This document shows, piece by piece, positions 1-8,412 of a stretch of DNA of 64,000 bases. Every line of letters starts with the position of its first letter. Position 1 is the first letter of the stretch. Source of the stretch: SZUA-309 sp965233675. Its GTDB lineage: Bacteria; Pseudomonadota; Gammaproteobacteria; Pseudomonadales; Azotimanducaceae. The translations under genes and the position numbers were made by a program. The notes under the pieces are model-generated. The model saw nothing but the letters and a program-made list of their open reading frames with translations. It was not told where the DNA came from and ran no database searches. The DNA lies in contig OZ247498.1 in NCBI GenBank assembly GCA_965233675.1, positions 2,232,001 to 2,296,000 of the forward strand, given 5' to 3'.

Positions 1-70
1 CTTCGCGCTTATTCAGACCCAACTCGTCGAAAAGACGATCGGCCATCTGCGCTTTCGTCAAAGCACCCAA
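1..70 (-). CDS. ihfA: Integration host factor alpha subunit (N-terminal part only)
   Basis: The minus strand from 70 reads MGALTKAQMADRLFDELGL and then NKRE up to the window edge. This matches the start of IHF-alpha, which normally opens with ALTKAEM and a conserved LFDxLGL. IHF is a heterodimeric nucleoid protein that bends DNA. The start codon is TTG (68-70), preceded on the minus strand by a GGAG box about seven bases upstream. The gene follows pheT with a 68-base gap, the usual gammaproteobacterial order pheS-pheT-ihfA. The rest of the gene lies outside the window. Confidence 0.9.
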   Translation of the reverse strand, partial: MGALTKAQMADRLFDELGLNKRE

Positions 71-138
71 TTCAAGTCTCCTTTCCCCGTGTCTCCCTCC
101 TGGACCGGCTGGCCGGAGGGTCCTCCCACGGATCGGAA

Positions 139-2538
139 CTAACGCAGCCTGGCGCCCGCTTCTTTGGCGAGCGCTTCTATGGCGTTCTGCATGTATTGCC
201 CGATTTCTTCCTCGGTAAGAGTGGCGGAAGCCTTCTGCAAGGTCAAGCCTACTCCCAGACTTTTCTCTGTAGAATCAATGCCTTTGCCTTGATACACATC
301 AAACAGTCTCAAGTCTACAAGGACTTCTTCGAGGTTTTCGGAAAGAATCTCGACGATTCTGGCGGCCGGTACGGTCTCCGGGACCACAATCGCCAGATCC
401 CGCCGGACGCTGGGGTATCTGGAGACAACGCCATGCCGCCGCCGGCTGTGTGACAGAACCGCGTCGGCGAGGATTTCCAGCAGATAGACCTCGCCAGGCA
501 CGTCCAGGTGCTGCTCGATCTCAGGATGGAGCCGGCCCAGACGACCCACCGGCTGCCCGGCGGCCAGGACCCGGGCGGATTGGCCCGGATGCAGCACCGG
601 ATCCTCGACCCGTTCGAAGGTCAGATCCCGGCGCCCAGTCCAGCTGATCAGCCGCTCCACATCGCCCTTCAGATCGAAGAAATCCACTTTCTCATCGGCC
701 AGATTCCAGTTTTCCGGGCCCCGTCTGCCCCAGAGCGCGGCGCCAACCATCCAGGGTTGTTCAATGTCGCTGTCCTCACCGTCCACTGCCGGCAGGAAGC
801 ACTGCCCCACTTCGAACAGGCGCACCCGATCCTGCTGCCGGGCAATATTGGCCTGCAGCGCATCCACCAGTCCGGGCAGCATGCTGGTGCGCATTACCGA
901 CATATCCTGGGACATGGGGTTTTCGAGCACCCGGGCCGGGCTGCCCGGCGCCAGAAGATCCTGCATTTTCGGATCGATGAAGCTGTAGGTGATCACTTCC
1001 TGATAGCCGAGATCCACGAACTGCCGTTTCAATGCCGGTACGCCGCCACGCTCGAGGGGGACCTCGGTCAGCGTCAGATCCGTTACCGGCCGTCGGCTCG
1101 GAACGTTGTTGTAGCCGTATATCCTGCAGATCTCCTCGACCAGATCCGCCTCGATGGCAATATCGAAGCGGTGGCTGGGGGAGCGTATGGTCCACTGCAC
1201 GCCCTCTTCCGCATCTTCGCTTCTCGCTATCCGTTCAAAGCCGAGCCGTTCGAAAGCTTCATCCACCGCTTCAGGCGCCACGTTCACACCCATCAGCTCG
1301 TTCAGCCGCCGTTCGCGGAGCATCACTTCGGCGGGCTTCGGCAGATGTGCTTCGCTGAGCGCCTCGGTCACCGGGCCCGGTTCGCCACCAACGATATCGA
1401 GCAGCAGTTCGGTGGCCCGATCCACCGCCAGGCGCTGAAGCTCGTAGTCCACGCCGCGCTCATAGCGGTGAGAGGCATCCGTAGCCAGGCCGTACCGGCG
1501 TGCCGTGCCGGCGACGGAGAGCGGATGGAAGAACGCACACTCCAGGAAGACATCCACGGTGTCCGTCTGCACACCACTGCGTTCACCGCCCATCACGCCG
1601 CCAATGGCCACCGGACCGTTGGCGTCCGTGATCAGCAGCGTTTGATCATCGAAGGTGACTTCCCTGCCGTCGAGCAGGGTCAGTGTTTCGCCTTTATTCG
1701 ACTTTCGGACCACGATGGGTTCGGCAAGCTCGGCAAGGTCGAACGCGTGCATGGGCTGGCCGAGTTCCATCATCACCAGGTTGGTGACGTCGACGACAGG
1801 GTCGATGCTTCTGAGTCCCGTCCGCCGGAGCCGCTCTTTCAACCACAGAGGTGACGGACGACTGATGTCGACGCCGCGAATCACCCGACCCAGATACCGC
1901 GGACAACCCTCCGGGTCTTCGAGCTGCACTTCGAATGTGTCTTCAATGGTGGCAGTCGTCGGGTTGATGGTCAGTTCGGCAACCGGCGCGTTATTCAGCA
2001 CGCCTACCTCCCGGGCCAGTCCCCGCAGACTCAGGCAGTCACCCCGGTTCGGAGTCAGATCCAGATCGATGGTTCGATCTTCCAAAGCCAGTGCTTCACG
2101 CAGATCGTCTCCGGCCGTCAGGGTCGGCTCCAGTTCCAGAATGCCGTCATGGTCTTCACCCAGTCCGAGCTCGGCCGCACTGCAGAGCATGCCGTGGGAT
2201 TCCACGTCACGAAGCCTGGCCTTTCTGATTTTGAAATTCTCCGGCAGCACCGCCCCGACCCGGGCAAACGCAGTCACCAGTCCGCTGCGAACATTCGGCG
2301 CCCCGCAAACCACCTGATGCACGGACTCTCCGTCGTCCACCTGACAGACCGAGAGCTTGTCCGCGTTCGGATGCTTGCTCACCTCGCGCACGTGACCGAC
2401 CACCACGCCGCGGAATTCACCCGCGACCGGTTCGATGCCATCCACTTCCAGTCCGGCCATGGTCAGCTGTTCGAGCAGATCGTCGGCCGCAATATCCGGC
2501 TGAACCCATTCGCTCAGCCAATTTTCGTTGTATTTCAT
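139..2538 (-). CDS. pheT: Phenylalanyl-tRNA synthetase beta subunit
   Basis: The 799-residue protein is the standard length for bacterial PheT. It forms the alpha2-beta2 synthetase that charges tRNA-Phe in the cytoplasm. In order it shows an N-terminal EMAP/tRNA-binding fold (about 40-150, with VVVGHVREVSKHPNADKL), a B3/B4 editing region (about 210-390), a B5 DNA-binding-like domain (about 405-475) and a C-terminal ferredoxin-like anticodon-binding domain (about 705-799, with SRYPSVRRDLAIVV). It lies 27 bases after pheS on the same strand and is presumably cotranscribed with it and with ihfA. The ATG at 2538 gives the canonical MKYNENWLSEWV start. Confidence 0.97.
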   Translation of the reverse strand: MKYNENWLSEWVQPDIAADDLLEQLTMAGLEVDGIEPVAGEFRGVVVGHVREVSKHPNADKLSVCQVDDGESVHQVVCGAPNVRSGLVTAFARVGAVLPENFKIRKARLRDVESHGMLCSAAELGLGEDHDGILELEPTLTAGDDLREALALEDRTIDLDLTPNRGDCLSLRGLAREVGVLNNAPVAELTINPTTATIEDTFEVQLEDPEGCPRYLGRVIRGVDISRPSPLWLKERLRRTGLRSIDPVVDVTNLVMMELGQPMHAFDLAELAEPIVVRKSNKGETLTLLDGREVTFDDQTLLITDANGPVAIGGVMGGERSGVQTDTVDVFLECAFFHPLSVAGTARRYGLATDASHRYERGVDYELQRLAVDRATELLLDIVGGEPGPVTEALSEAHLPKPAEVMLRERRLNELMGVNVAPEAVDEAFERLGFERIARSEDAEEGVQWTIRSPSHRFDIAIEADLVEEICRIYGYNNVPSRRPVTDLTLTEVPLERGGVPALKRQFVDLGYQEVITYSFIDPKMQDLLAPGSPARVLENPMSQDMSVMRTSMLPGLVDALQANIARQQDRVRLFEVGQCFLPAVDGEDSDIEQPWMVGAALWGRRGPENWNLADEKVDFFDLKGDVERLISWTGRRDLTFERVEDPVLHPGQSARVLAAGQPVGRLGRLHPEIEQHLDVPGEVYLLEILADAVLSHSRRRHGVVSRYPSVRRDLAIVVPETVPAARIVEILSENLEEVLVDLRLFDVYQGKGIDSTEKSLGVGLTLQKASATLTEEEIGQYMQNAIEALAKEAGARLR

Positions 2539-2565
2539 CGTTGGCTCTTCTCTTACCCGCGAATG

Positions 2566-3579
2566 CTAGTTGAACTGCTTCAGAAAACGGACGTCGTTTT
2601 CGAAGAACATGCGCAGGTCGTCCACCTCATAGAGCAGCATGGCCAGGCGATCCCCGCCCATCCCGAAAGCGAAGCCGGAGTAGATCTCGCTGTCGATGCC
2701 GGACATGTTCAGCACGTTCGGATGCACCAGACCGCAACCCAGCACCTCAATCCAGCCGGTATTGGAACAGACCCGGCAACCTTTCCCCATGCAGTGCACG
2801 CATTGCACGTCGGCTTCCGCTGAAGGCTCCGTGAACGGGAAATAACTCGGCCGGAAACGCACGGCCAGATCCGCTTCGAAAAAGCGCTGGAGAAACTCGA
2901 CCACGGTGCCTTTCAGATCGGCGAAACTGATGCCGCGATCGATCACCAGCCCTTCCACCTGATTGAACATGGGGCTGTGGGTGAGATCCGAGTCCCGGCG
3001 ATACACGCGGCCCGGACAGATGATCCGGATCGGCGGCTCCTCGGTCTCCATGGTGTGCACCTGACTCGGCGAGGTATGAGTTCGCAGGAGCGTGCCATCA
3101 CCGAAGTAAAAGGTGTCGTGCATGGCCCGGGCCGGGTGATGCGCCGGAATATTCAGCGCTTCGAAATTATAGTAGTCGTTTTCGATCTCCCGCCCATCGA
3201 CCACGGCGTACCCCGCGCCCGCAAAGATCTCCTCGATCCGCTGCATTGCCTGGGTCACCGGATGCAGGCCGCCCAGAGGCGTCTGCCGTCCTGGCAGCGT
3301 CACGTCCACCGTCTCTTTAGCGAGGGCCGCCGCAAGCTGCTCAGAACCCAGCGCAGCTTTACGCTCGCCGATCAGCTTCTGCACTTCGTCTTTGGCCACA
3401 TTGATGGCGGCACCGGCCTTCGGGCGTTCTTCGGGATCGAGCGCACCCAGCCCTTTCAGCAGCGCAGTCAATTCGCCCTTCTTGCCGAGGAAGCGAACGC
3501 GCACCTCATCCAGCCCCTGCTCATCTGCAGCGTCCCGAATGGCGACCTGTGCGTCGCTCAAAATACTGTCGATATCCAT
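2566..3579 (-). CDS. pheS: Phenylalanyl-tRNA synthetase alpha subunit
   Basis: The 337-residue catalytic subunit has an N-terminal coiled-coil arm (about 1-100) that contacts tRNA and a class II synthetase core. Visible motifs are HPxxQAMQRIEEIFAGAGY (motif 1 region), FNQVEGLVID (motif 2 region) and the terminal GMGGDRLAMLLY (motif 3). The four-cysteine loop CVHCMGKGCRVC precedes GWIEVLGCG, as is common in PheS. Expression probably depends on the attenuator-like leader at 3615-3680, because the gene is separated from rplT by 241 bases carrying a strong terminator. Confidence 0.97.
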   Translation of the reverse strand: MDIDSILSDAQVAIRDAADEQGLDEVRVRFLGKKGELTALLKGLGALDPEERPKAGAAINVAKDEVQKLIGERKAALGSEQLAAALAKETVDVTLPGRQTPLGGLHPVTQAMQRIEEIFAGAGYAVVDGREIENDYYNFEALNIPAHHPARAMHDTFYFGDGTLLRTHTSPSQVHTMETEEPPIRIICPGRVYRRDSDLTHSPMFNQVEGLVIDRGISFADLKGTVVEFLQRFFEADLAVRFRPSYFPFTEPSAEADVQCVHCMGKGCRVCSNTGWIEVLGCGLVHPNVLNMSGIDSEIYSGFAFGMGGDRLAMLLYEVDDLRMFFENDVRFLKQFN

Positions 3580-3614
3580 CTGTTCACTCTCAAACGCGGT
3601 TTCATCGCACTATC

Positions 3615-3680
3615 AAAAAAAAAGGAAGAACTTACGCCCTTCCTTTCACACGGCTACGCCTTCCGGAAGGGCTGCTCTTA
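3615..3680 (-). promoter_or_regulatory. Attenuator-like leader upstream of pheS
   Basis: On the minus strand an 8-bp stem (AAAGGAAG with CTTCCTTT, 3646-3639 and 3628-3621) is followed by a run of nine T, which is an intrinsic terminator. The 5' arm sequence GGAAGGGC is also perfectly complementary to GCCCTTCC just upstream (about 3673-3666), so a competing antiterminator can form. A self-complementary CCTTCCGGAAGG (3659-3670) overlaps the upstream segment. This is the segment arrangement of an amino-acid attenuator, in the same place as the E. coli pheM/pheST attenuator. An open frame, possibly from GTG 3804, ends in TGA at 3646 next to the terminator, but it holds only one Phe codon, so the sensing mechanism is unclear. 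Confidence 0.7.
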
Positions 3681-3714
3681 TGGCCCCCAGAAGGCGGAAT
3701 CTTTCTGGATCTGT

Positions 3715-3774
3715 TGTCGCCGTAGGTGTCGCCGCAACTGTCGCCGCAACTATCCTGGCAACTGTCCCGGTGCC
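3715..3774. repeat. Degenerate 12-bp tandem repeat in the pheS leader
   Basis: Five consecutive 12-bp units run TGTCGCCGTAGG, TGTCGCCGCAAC, TGTCGCCGCAAC, TATCCTGGCAAC and TGTCCCGGTGCC. The second and third are identical. They lie between rplT and the pheS attenuator and, in one minus-strand frame, encode a repeating V-A-A-T. Confidence 0.85.
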
Positions 3775-3797
3775 TACCCCGGAATCGGCCGGGGTAG
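3774..3797 (-). other. Perfect hairpin just after rplT
   Basis: CTACCCCGG (3774-3782) and CCGGGGTAG (3789-3797) form a 9-bp perfect stem with a six-base loop, 24 bases after the rplT stop. No T run follows, so it is more likely a processing or stability structure than a terminator. Confidence 0.6.
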
Positions 3798-3820
3798 TAC
3801 ACACGTGCGGACGCGGCGCC

Positions 3821-4204
3821 TTACGCTGCCTTGGCGGAAGTCTCGTCGGACTCCAGCGCTGCCTTGGCCTGCTCGGCGAGAACCGCGAACGCTTCTTTCT
3901 CGTGAATCGCGAGATCTGCGAGCACTTTCCGATCCACATCGATCGCCGCCTTCTTGAGGCCGGCGATAAATCGGGAATAGGAAAGGCCATGCTCACGGGC
4001 AGCGGCATTGATCCGGACCACCCAGAGCTGCCGGAACTGGCGCTTCTTCTGGCGGCGGTCCCGATAGGCATACTGGCCGGCTTTGATGACGGCCTGCTTG
4101 GCGACCTTGAACTGGCGGCTGCGGGCACCGTAGTAACCCTTCGCCTGCTTCAGCACCTTCTTGCGGCGTGCTCGGGACACCACACTACGTTTTACTCGTG
4201 ACAT
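3821..4204 (-). CDS. rplT: 50S ribosomal protein L20
   Basis: This 127-residue protein is a complete L20, a primary 23S rRNA binder needed for early large-subunit assembly and a translational repressor of its own operon in enterobacteria. The family signature KQAKGYYGARSRQFKVAKQA and the RDRRQKKRQFRQLWVVRINA block are intact. The C-terminus carries an extra Ala/Glu-rich tail beyond the usual ~118 residues. It begins eight bases after rpmI. Confidence 0.98.
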   Translation of the reverse strand: MSRVKRSVVSRARRKKVLKQAKGYYGARSRQFKVAKQAVIKAGQYAYRDRRQKKRQFRQLWVVRINAAAREHGLSYSRFIAGLKKAAIDVDRKVLADLAIHEKEAFAVLAEQAKAALESDETSAKAA

Positions 4205-4212
4205 GGGGCCTC

Positions 4213-4413
4213 CTATCGCGCCTTGTTCGGCAACAGCTTGTCGATCATGCGGGTATCGGACGCAGACACGTCTTCCAGGCCGCGCAGCTGACGCTTCCGC
4301 TTCGATGCTTTCTTGGTGAGGATGTGGTTACGATTCGCCTGGCGATGCTTGTAACCCTTGGCGGTGCGACGGAAACGTTTCGCCGCGCCACGGTCGGTCT
4401 TGAGTTTCGGCAT
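4213..4413 (-). CDS. rpmI: 50S ribosomal protein L35
   Basis: This 66-residue protein starts with MPKLKTDRGAAKRFRRTAKG and contains the HILTKKASKRKRQLRG block, both diagnostic of L35. I chose ATG 4413 over the in-frame TTG at 4425 because GGAG lies six bases upstream of it and the protein then begins with the canonical MPK. It sits between infC and rplT as in most bacteria. Confidence 0.97.
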   Translation of the reverse strand: MPKLKTDRGAAKRFRRTAKGYKHRQANRNHILTKKASKRKRQLRGLEDVSASDTRMIDKLLPNKAR

Positions 4414-4528
4414 TTCGAACTCCAATGTTTCTACCTGGTCTCAACCGGCCTTCTCGAGGCGGCGATACAGGTCTGGTTTATGTTGTTGTGTCCGGTGTTA
4501 CCGGCTTCTCGTTTTTCTGGTCGAAGCG

Positions 4529-4546
4529 CGCGTTCCGGGGAACGCG
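4529..4546 (-). other. Perfect hairpin in the infC-rpmI gap
   Basis: CGCGTTCC and GGAACGCG form an 8-bp perfect stem with a two-base loop (GG on the plus strand), ten bases after the infC stop. In enterobacteria the infC-rpmI region carries RNA structure bound by L20 for autogenous control. This hairpin is a candidate for a comparable element, but no L20 site could be modelled by eye. Confidence 0.5.
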
Positions 4547-4556
4547 ACTAACGCTT

Positions 4557-5096
4557 CTAACGCTTCTTCTTCGAAGGAGCCATGACCATCACGACCTGGC
4601 GTCCTTCGAACTTCGGCTGGGTTTCAACCACAGCCAGATCTTCGAGGTCTGCTTCTATCCGGTTCATCAGCTTCATGCCGATCTCCGGGTGGACCATCTC
4701 CCGGCCACGAAAACGAAGGGAAATTTTCGCTTTGTCGCCATCTTCGAGGAATCGTCGCAGATTCCGGAGTTTGACCTGATAGTCACCTTCCTCCGTGCCA
4801 GGCCGGAACTTGATTTCCTTGACCTGAATCTGCTTCTGCTTCTTACGCTGTGCGGCCTTTGTCTTCTTCTCCTCGAACAGGTGCTTGCCGTAGTCCATCA
4901 CCTTGACCACCGGCGGCTCTGCTTCCGGGGCAATCAGTACTAGGTCCAGACCCGCTCGAGTGGCGGCACTGAGCGCTTCATCTCTGGAAACGACACCTAC
5001 CTGCTCCCCATCCGCGCCGATCAGCCTGACGCTCGAGGCCGTGATCTCTTCGTTGGTCAGAGACCGGTTAGCTCGCTTCGCGACACCTCTTTTAAT
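4557..5096 (-). CDS. infC: Translation initiation factor IF-3, ATT start
   Basis: IF-3 binds the 30S subunit, keeps it free of 50S and rejects poor start codons. The visible C-terminal domain from GTG 4910 is only 117 residues, but the same frame continues upstream without a stop through RANRSLTNEEI, VRLIGADGEQVGVVS and APEAEPPVVKVMDYGK, which is the conserved IF-3 N-terminal domain. The best start is ATT at 5094-5096, followed by KRGVAKRANR. On the minus strand GGAG precedes it by seven bases. The product is 179 residues, the normal IF-3 length. An ATT/ATT-like start is the known basis of IF-3 autoregulation. The usual upstream neighbour thrS is absent. Confidence 0.95.
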   Translation of the reverse strand: MKRGVAKRANRSLTNEEITASSVRLIGADGEQVGVVSRDEALSAATRAGLDLVLIAPEAEPPVVKVMDYGKHLFEEKKTKAAQRKKQKQIQVKEIKFRPGTEEGDYQVKLRNLRRFLEDGDKAKISLRFRGREMVHPEIGMKLMNRIEADLEDLAVVETQPKFEGRQVVMVMAPSKKKR

Positions 5097-5244
5097 AGGC
5101 GTTCTCCAATCTTCAGTTGCTCTAAGAGTATAAATATTAACGCGAAAACGGCCGCGGCGACTTATTCCTCTTCAGGAGTTCGCCCGACCAGACAACTATC
5201 TATTTTCGTTTTCGACTATTTTCGACGATGTTCCGTCTATATCC

Positions 5245-5274
5245 CATCGTCCCATCGTCCCATCGTCCCATCTC
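5245..5274. repeat. 8-bp tandem repeat CCCATCGT
   Basis: Three exact copies of CCCATCGT are followed by a partial CCCATC, in the gap upstream of infC. Confidence 0.9.
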
Positions 5275-5371
5275 CGCCGGCAGACCCTGAGGCCAACACC
5301 AACGGAGCGCGGCATTCTACTGCCCCCTTCTCCCGCACACAAGTCTCCTGACGCCGGGAAATGGACGCTAA

Positions 5372-5397
5372 GCCCTTGTCATAAAAGGGCAATTTTT
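5372..5397 (+). terminator. Weak hairpin with T run beside an acyl-CoA dehydrogenase end
   Basis: GCCCTT and AAGGGC form a 6-bp stem followed by AATTTTT on the plus strand. It lies 24 bases from the stop of the minus-strand dehydrogenase, where the T run would be on the wrong side, so it may act weakly in either direction. Confidence 0.35.
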
Positions 5398-5413
5398 CCG
5401 TTGCGGCAAAGTT

Positions 5414-6604
5414 TCAATCCGGCAGGCCCAATACCCGTTTGGCGATGATGTTCAGCTGCACCTCGGAAGTGCCGCCTTCGATGGAATTCGCCTTGGAACG
5501 CAGCCAGCCGCGGGTGGTGTCGAGCTCATTCGGCGCAAAGGGGTTGCTGTCCAGAACGGTGCCCAGACTCCGGGTGCCCATCATGTCCAGCATCAGCTCA
5601 TAGCGGTTCTTGTTCTGCTCCGTACCGTAGTACTTGAACATCGAAGATTCGGCCCCTGGCGCCTTGCCGCTCGCGGTTTCTTCCACGGACCGTTTGATGG
5701 CGAAACTGTAGGCCCGGTCGTTCATGCGGTGTCGCAGCACCTTCTCTCGGAGTGCTGCGTCCGCGATCCGGCCGTCCTGCAGCCCCACGTAGTCGGCGGC
5801 CAGTTCTTCCAGGGTGGCCTGCTTCTGGCTGCCGCCGCCAATGCCACCGATCATCGTGCGCTCGTATTGCAGCAGCCGCTTGGCCACCGTCCAGCCCTTG
5901 CCCGGCACGCTGACCACCTGGCTCTTTGAAGCCCGGGCGTTATCGAAAAAGGTCTCGCAGAAGGGTGACAGACCGCTGATCAGCAGGATCGGTTTCACCG
6001 TCACCCCCGGCTGATCCATGTCGAACAGCACGAAGGTGATGCCGTCATGCTTGGGCGCAGCCGGGTCGGTGCGGACCAGGCAGAAAATCCAGTCCGCATG
6101 ATCGGCGCCGGAGGTCCAGATTTTCTGGCCGTTGATCACGTATTCGTCACCATCCTCCACAGCCGAGGTACGCAAACTGGCCAGATCCGACCCTGCGCCC
6201 GGCTCGCTGTAGCCCTGGCACCACCAGATCTCACCCCGGGCGATTTTCGGCAGATGCTGCTGCTTCTGCTCTTCCGTACCGAACTCCAGCAGTGCCGGGC
6301 CGATCATGCTGATACCCATGCCCACGTGCGCGGGCCGGGCATTGATCCGGCGCAGCTCCTCGCCGAGCACCAGGTTCTCTTCCTTCGACAGGCCGGCGCC
6401 GCCATATTCCTTCGGCCACATGGGAACCGTGAAGCCCCGTTCCGCCATCCGATCCATCCAGACCTTGGTCTCCGGGTTCTTGTAAACCGCTCGACGACCG
6501 CCACCCGGAGACTCGTCTGCCGGCATGGGCGTACGCATGCTGGGCGGACAGTTCTCTTCCAGCCAGTCCCGGACTTCTACTCTGAATGCGGACAGATCGC
6601 TCAC
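5414..6604 (-). CDS. Acyl-CoA dehydrogenase family protein
   Basis: This is a flavoprotein of the acyl-CoA dehydrogenase superfamily, expected to introduce an alpha-beta double bond into an acyl-CoA using FAD. It shows the three family regions: an N-terminal helical domain (about 1-120), a central beta domain with WWCQGYSEPGAGSDLAS (about 125-150) and NGQKIWTSGADHADW, and a C-terminal helical domain ending GGTSEVQLNIIAKRVLGLPD. I chose GTG 6604 (AGGAG just upstream), giving 396 residues. A longer frame reaches 6703 but its first 33 residues are not family-like. It is divergent from the symporter at 6733 with 128 bases between. The acyl substrate is unknown. Confidence 0.88.
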   Translation of the reverse strand: MSDLSAFRVEVRDWLEENCPPSMRTPMPADESPGGGRRAVYKNPETKVWMDRMAERGFTVPMWPKEYGGAGLSKEENLVLGEELRRINARPAHVGMGISMIGPALLEFGTEEQKQQHLPKIARGEIWWCQGYSEPGAGSDLASLRTSAVEDGDEYVINGQKIWTSGADHADWIFCLVRTDPAAPKHDGITFVLFDMDQPGVTVKPILLISGLSPFCETFFDNARASKSQVVSVPGKGWTVAKRLLQYERTMIGGIGGGSQKQATLEELAADYVGLQDGRIADAALREKVLRHRMNDRAYSFAIKRSVEETASGKAPGAESSMFKYYGTEQNKNRYELMLDMMGTRSLGTVLDSNPFAPNELDTTRGWLRSKANSIEGGTSEVQLNIIAKRVLGLPD

Positions 6605-6732
6605 ATCGTTCTCCTGAATATGCCAATCGCGCCAGTTTAGCAGCCTGCTGGATGTTTCTCGAAAGTCCGGCGGTTTGGCTTGTGCTCCCTGCCGGATGTC
6701 CATATCTTCAATCTGGAGGGGAGAAAATCACC

Positions 6733-8349
6733 ATGTCTGAACATCAGTCCGGACGGATTCCGTCTGCGGAACAGTCTGCGCAACAATCCAAGGATCAGCC
6801 TGGCGCTGCAGCCGAAGACAGGCGCACACTCACATCCTGGCAACTGGCCTCCTATGGGGCGCCCGCCATGCCGCTGTCCATGGTGGCCCTTCCCATGGCC
6901 GTGTATCTCCCAGCCGTGTATGCGGATGCGGAAGGCTTCGGTCTGGGGCTCGCCTTTGTCGGCCTGGTGATGATGCTGTCGCGCATCTTCGACGGCATCA
7001 CCGATCCATTGATCGGATTCATCTCCGACCGGATCCGGACACCCTGGGGCAGACGCAAACCGTTCGTAGTGATCGGCACGCCGATTTACATCGCCGGGAT
7101 CTGCCTGCTGTTCATACCGCCCATCGAGTTCGGCGAGGTGAGCTTCCTCGGCCTGACCTTCAACAGTGGCTATCCCTGGATGTTGATGGCGCTGATCATC
7201 ACCTATGTGGGCGCAACGGTGAAGGACGTGCCCTACTCCGCCTGGGGCGGCGAACTCACCACGAATTACAACGAACGTACGCTCGTTACCAGCTGGCGCG
7301 AAGGCTTCTCGGTCACCGGCTCTCTGATCGGTGCATTCACGCCCACGATCATCCTGTTTTTCGGCTACGACAAACCAGTGGACGCCGTCTATTTTCTCTC
7401 GCTCGCCATTGCCTTCGTCATGCCCGTGCTGGTCGCAAACTGCGTGATCTCCACCCCCGAACACAAGGTGGTGGAACGCCGGCCGGAGAAACTGCCGCTG
7501 AAAGAGAGCTTCCGTTATGTCTGGCAGAACGAATCTTATCGACGGCTGATCATCATCTTTCTGTTCTCCAACATCGGCTCGGCGATGACGAATACCCTGT
7601 CCTTCTTCTTCGTCAAGCACGTGCTGCTGGCTGGCGATCTCTACGGTCTCTACCTTGCGCCCTATTTCCTCTCCCAGGTGGTCGCCATCCCGCTCTGGTT
7701 CAAGCTGTCCCGGAAGATCGGCAAGCACCGGGCGACCATGGCGGCCATCGGCTGGTATGCACTCTGGTCCTGCTTCATTCCACTGATCGCCATCGCGCCG
7801 ATGGTCTGGTTCGATGCCTTCGAGATCCCCCGGCTGCTCACATTCCTGCCGGCTGATACCTACGCCAGTGTGGTCGCCTATTTCGAGGACGTTCCCACCG
7901 GAAAATTCCTGTTCTTCATCCTGATCATGTGCCTGAAAGGCAGCTCCATCGGTGCGCTGTCCGCCCTGCCATATGCCATGGCCGCCGATGTGGTGGACGT
8001 GGACGAAGCCCAGACCGGCAAGCGTCAGGGCGGCGCCTACTTCTCCATCTGGTTGATGGTTCGAAAATTGGCCTATGCCCTGGGGCTGCTGGTGGGCACG
8101 AATATGGTCGTGATCTTCGGTTTCAACTCCCTCGCCGATCCCCTGAATACCACCAACACCGCATTCGCCCTGCTGATGCTCGCCTGTTGCTACTCCGTGG
8201 TGCCGGCGATCTTCAAATTCGTGGCGATGCCGTTGTTGTGGAACTACTCGCTCACCGAGGAGAAGGTGAGGGAGATTCAGGCAGGCATCTCACCGCCGGA
8301 GCCGGAACCCGAGCTGGAATCTCAGCCGCCGTCACCGCCTACGGGTTGA
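6733..8349 (+). CDS. GPH-family (melibiose-type) cation:solute symporter
   Basis: This 538-residue membrane protein is predicted to import a sugar or related solute with Na+ or H+ in the inner membrane. It has about twelve hydrophobic segments. The MFS_2/GPH signature is clear: ISDRIRTPWGRRKPFVVIG in the loop after helix 2, then VKDVPYSAWGGELT, and MAADVVDVDEAQTGKRQGG in the second half. The start at 6733 follows a GGAGGGGAG box. A Gln/Ser-rich cytoplasmic N-terminus (about 1-35) and a Pro/Glu-rich tail are extra to the core. An acyl-CoA dehydrogenase is transcribed divergently, which hints at a non-sugar substrate, but that is only inference. Confidence 0.85.
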   Translation: MSEHQSGRIPSAEQSAQQSKDQPGAAAEDRRTLTSWQLASYGAPAMPLSMVALPMAVYLPAVYADAEGFGLGLAFVGLVMMLSRIFDGITDPLIGFISDRIRTPWGRRKPFVVIGTPIYIAGICLLFIPPIEFGEVSFLGLTFNSGYPWMLMALIITYVGATVKDVPYSAWGGELTTNYNERTLVTSWREGFSVTGSLIGAFTPTIILFFGYDKPVDAVYFLSLAIAFVMPVLVANCVISTPEHKVVERRPEKLPLKESFRYVWQNESYRRLIIIFLFSNIGSAMTNTLSFFFVKHVLLAGDLYGLYLAPYFLSQVVAIPLWFKLSRKIGKHRATMAAIGWYALWSCFIPLIAIAPMVWFDAFEIPRLLTFLPADTYASVVAYFEDVPTGKFLFFILIMCLKGSSIGALSALPYAMAADVVDVDEAQTGKRQGGAYFSIWLMVRKLAYALGLLVGTNMVVIFGFNSLADPLNTTNTAFALLMLACCYSVVPAIFKFVAMPLLWNYSLTEEKVREIQAGISPPEPEPELESQPPSPPTG

Positions 8350-8376
8350 GTTCCCGTCACGCTGGAGCCGGCCTGT

Positions 8377-8412
8377 CATACCAGGCCTCATACCAGGCCT
8401 CATACCAGGCCG
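8377..8412. repeat. 12-bp tandem repeat CATACCAGGCCT
   Basis: Three consecutive units lie at the convergent ends of the symporter and the aminotransferase; the last differs in its final base. The aminotransferase stop codon (TGA on the minus strand, 8400-8402) is formed inside the repeat. Confidence 0.92.

Larger units (their letters stand above)
5097..5413. other. infC upstream region with short repeats
   Basis: This 317-base stretch has no gene. It contains a 16-bp imperfect duplication starting CTATTTTCG (5200-5215 and 5216-5231), an 8-bp repeat CCCATCGT (three copies and a partial fourth, 5245-5274) and a weak hairpin (5372-5390). The infC promoter must lie here or further upstream; I could not pick one convincingly. 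No remnant of thrS is visible. Confidence 0.6.

Noticed and set aside
508..1854. 448-codon plus-strand frame opposite pheT
   Set aside because: Overlaps an unambiguous pheT and has no recognisable domain.
3646..3804. Possible 52-codon leader peptide before pheS
   Set aside because: Only one Phe codon and no ribosome-binding site; kept only as a note in the attenuator entry.
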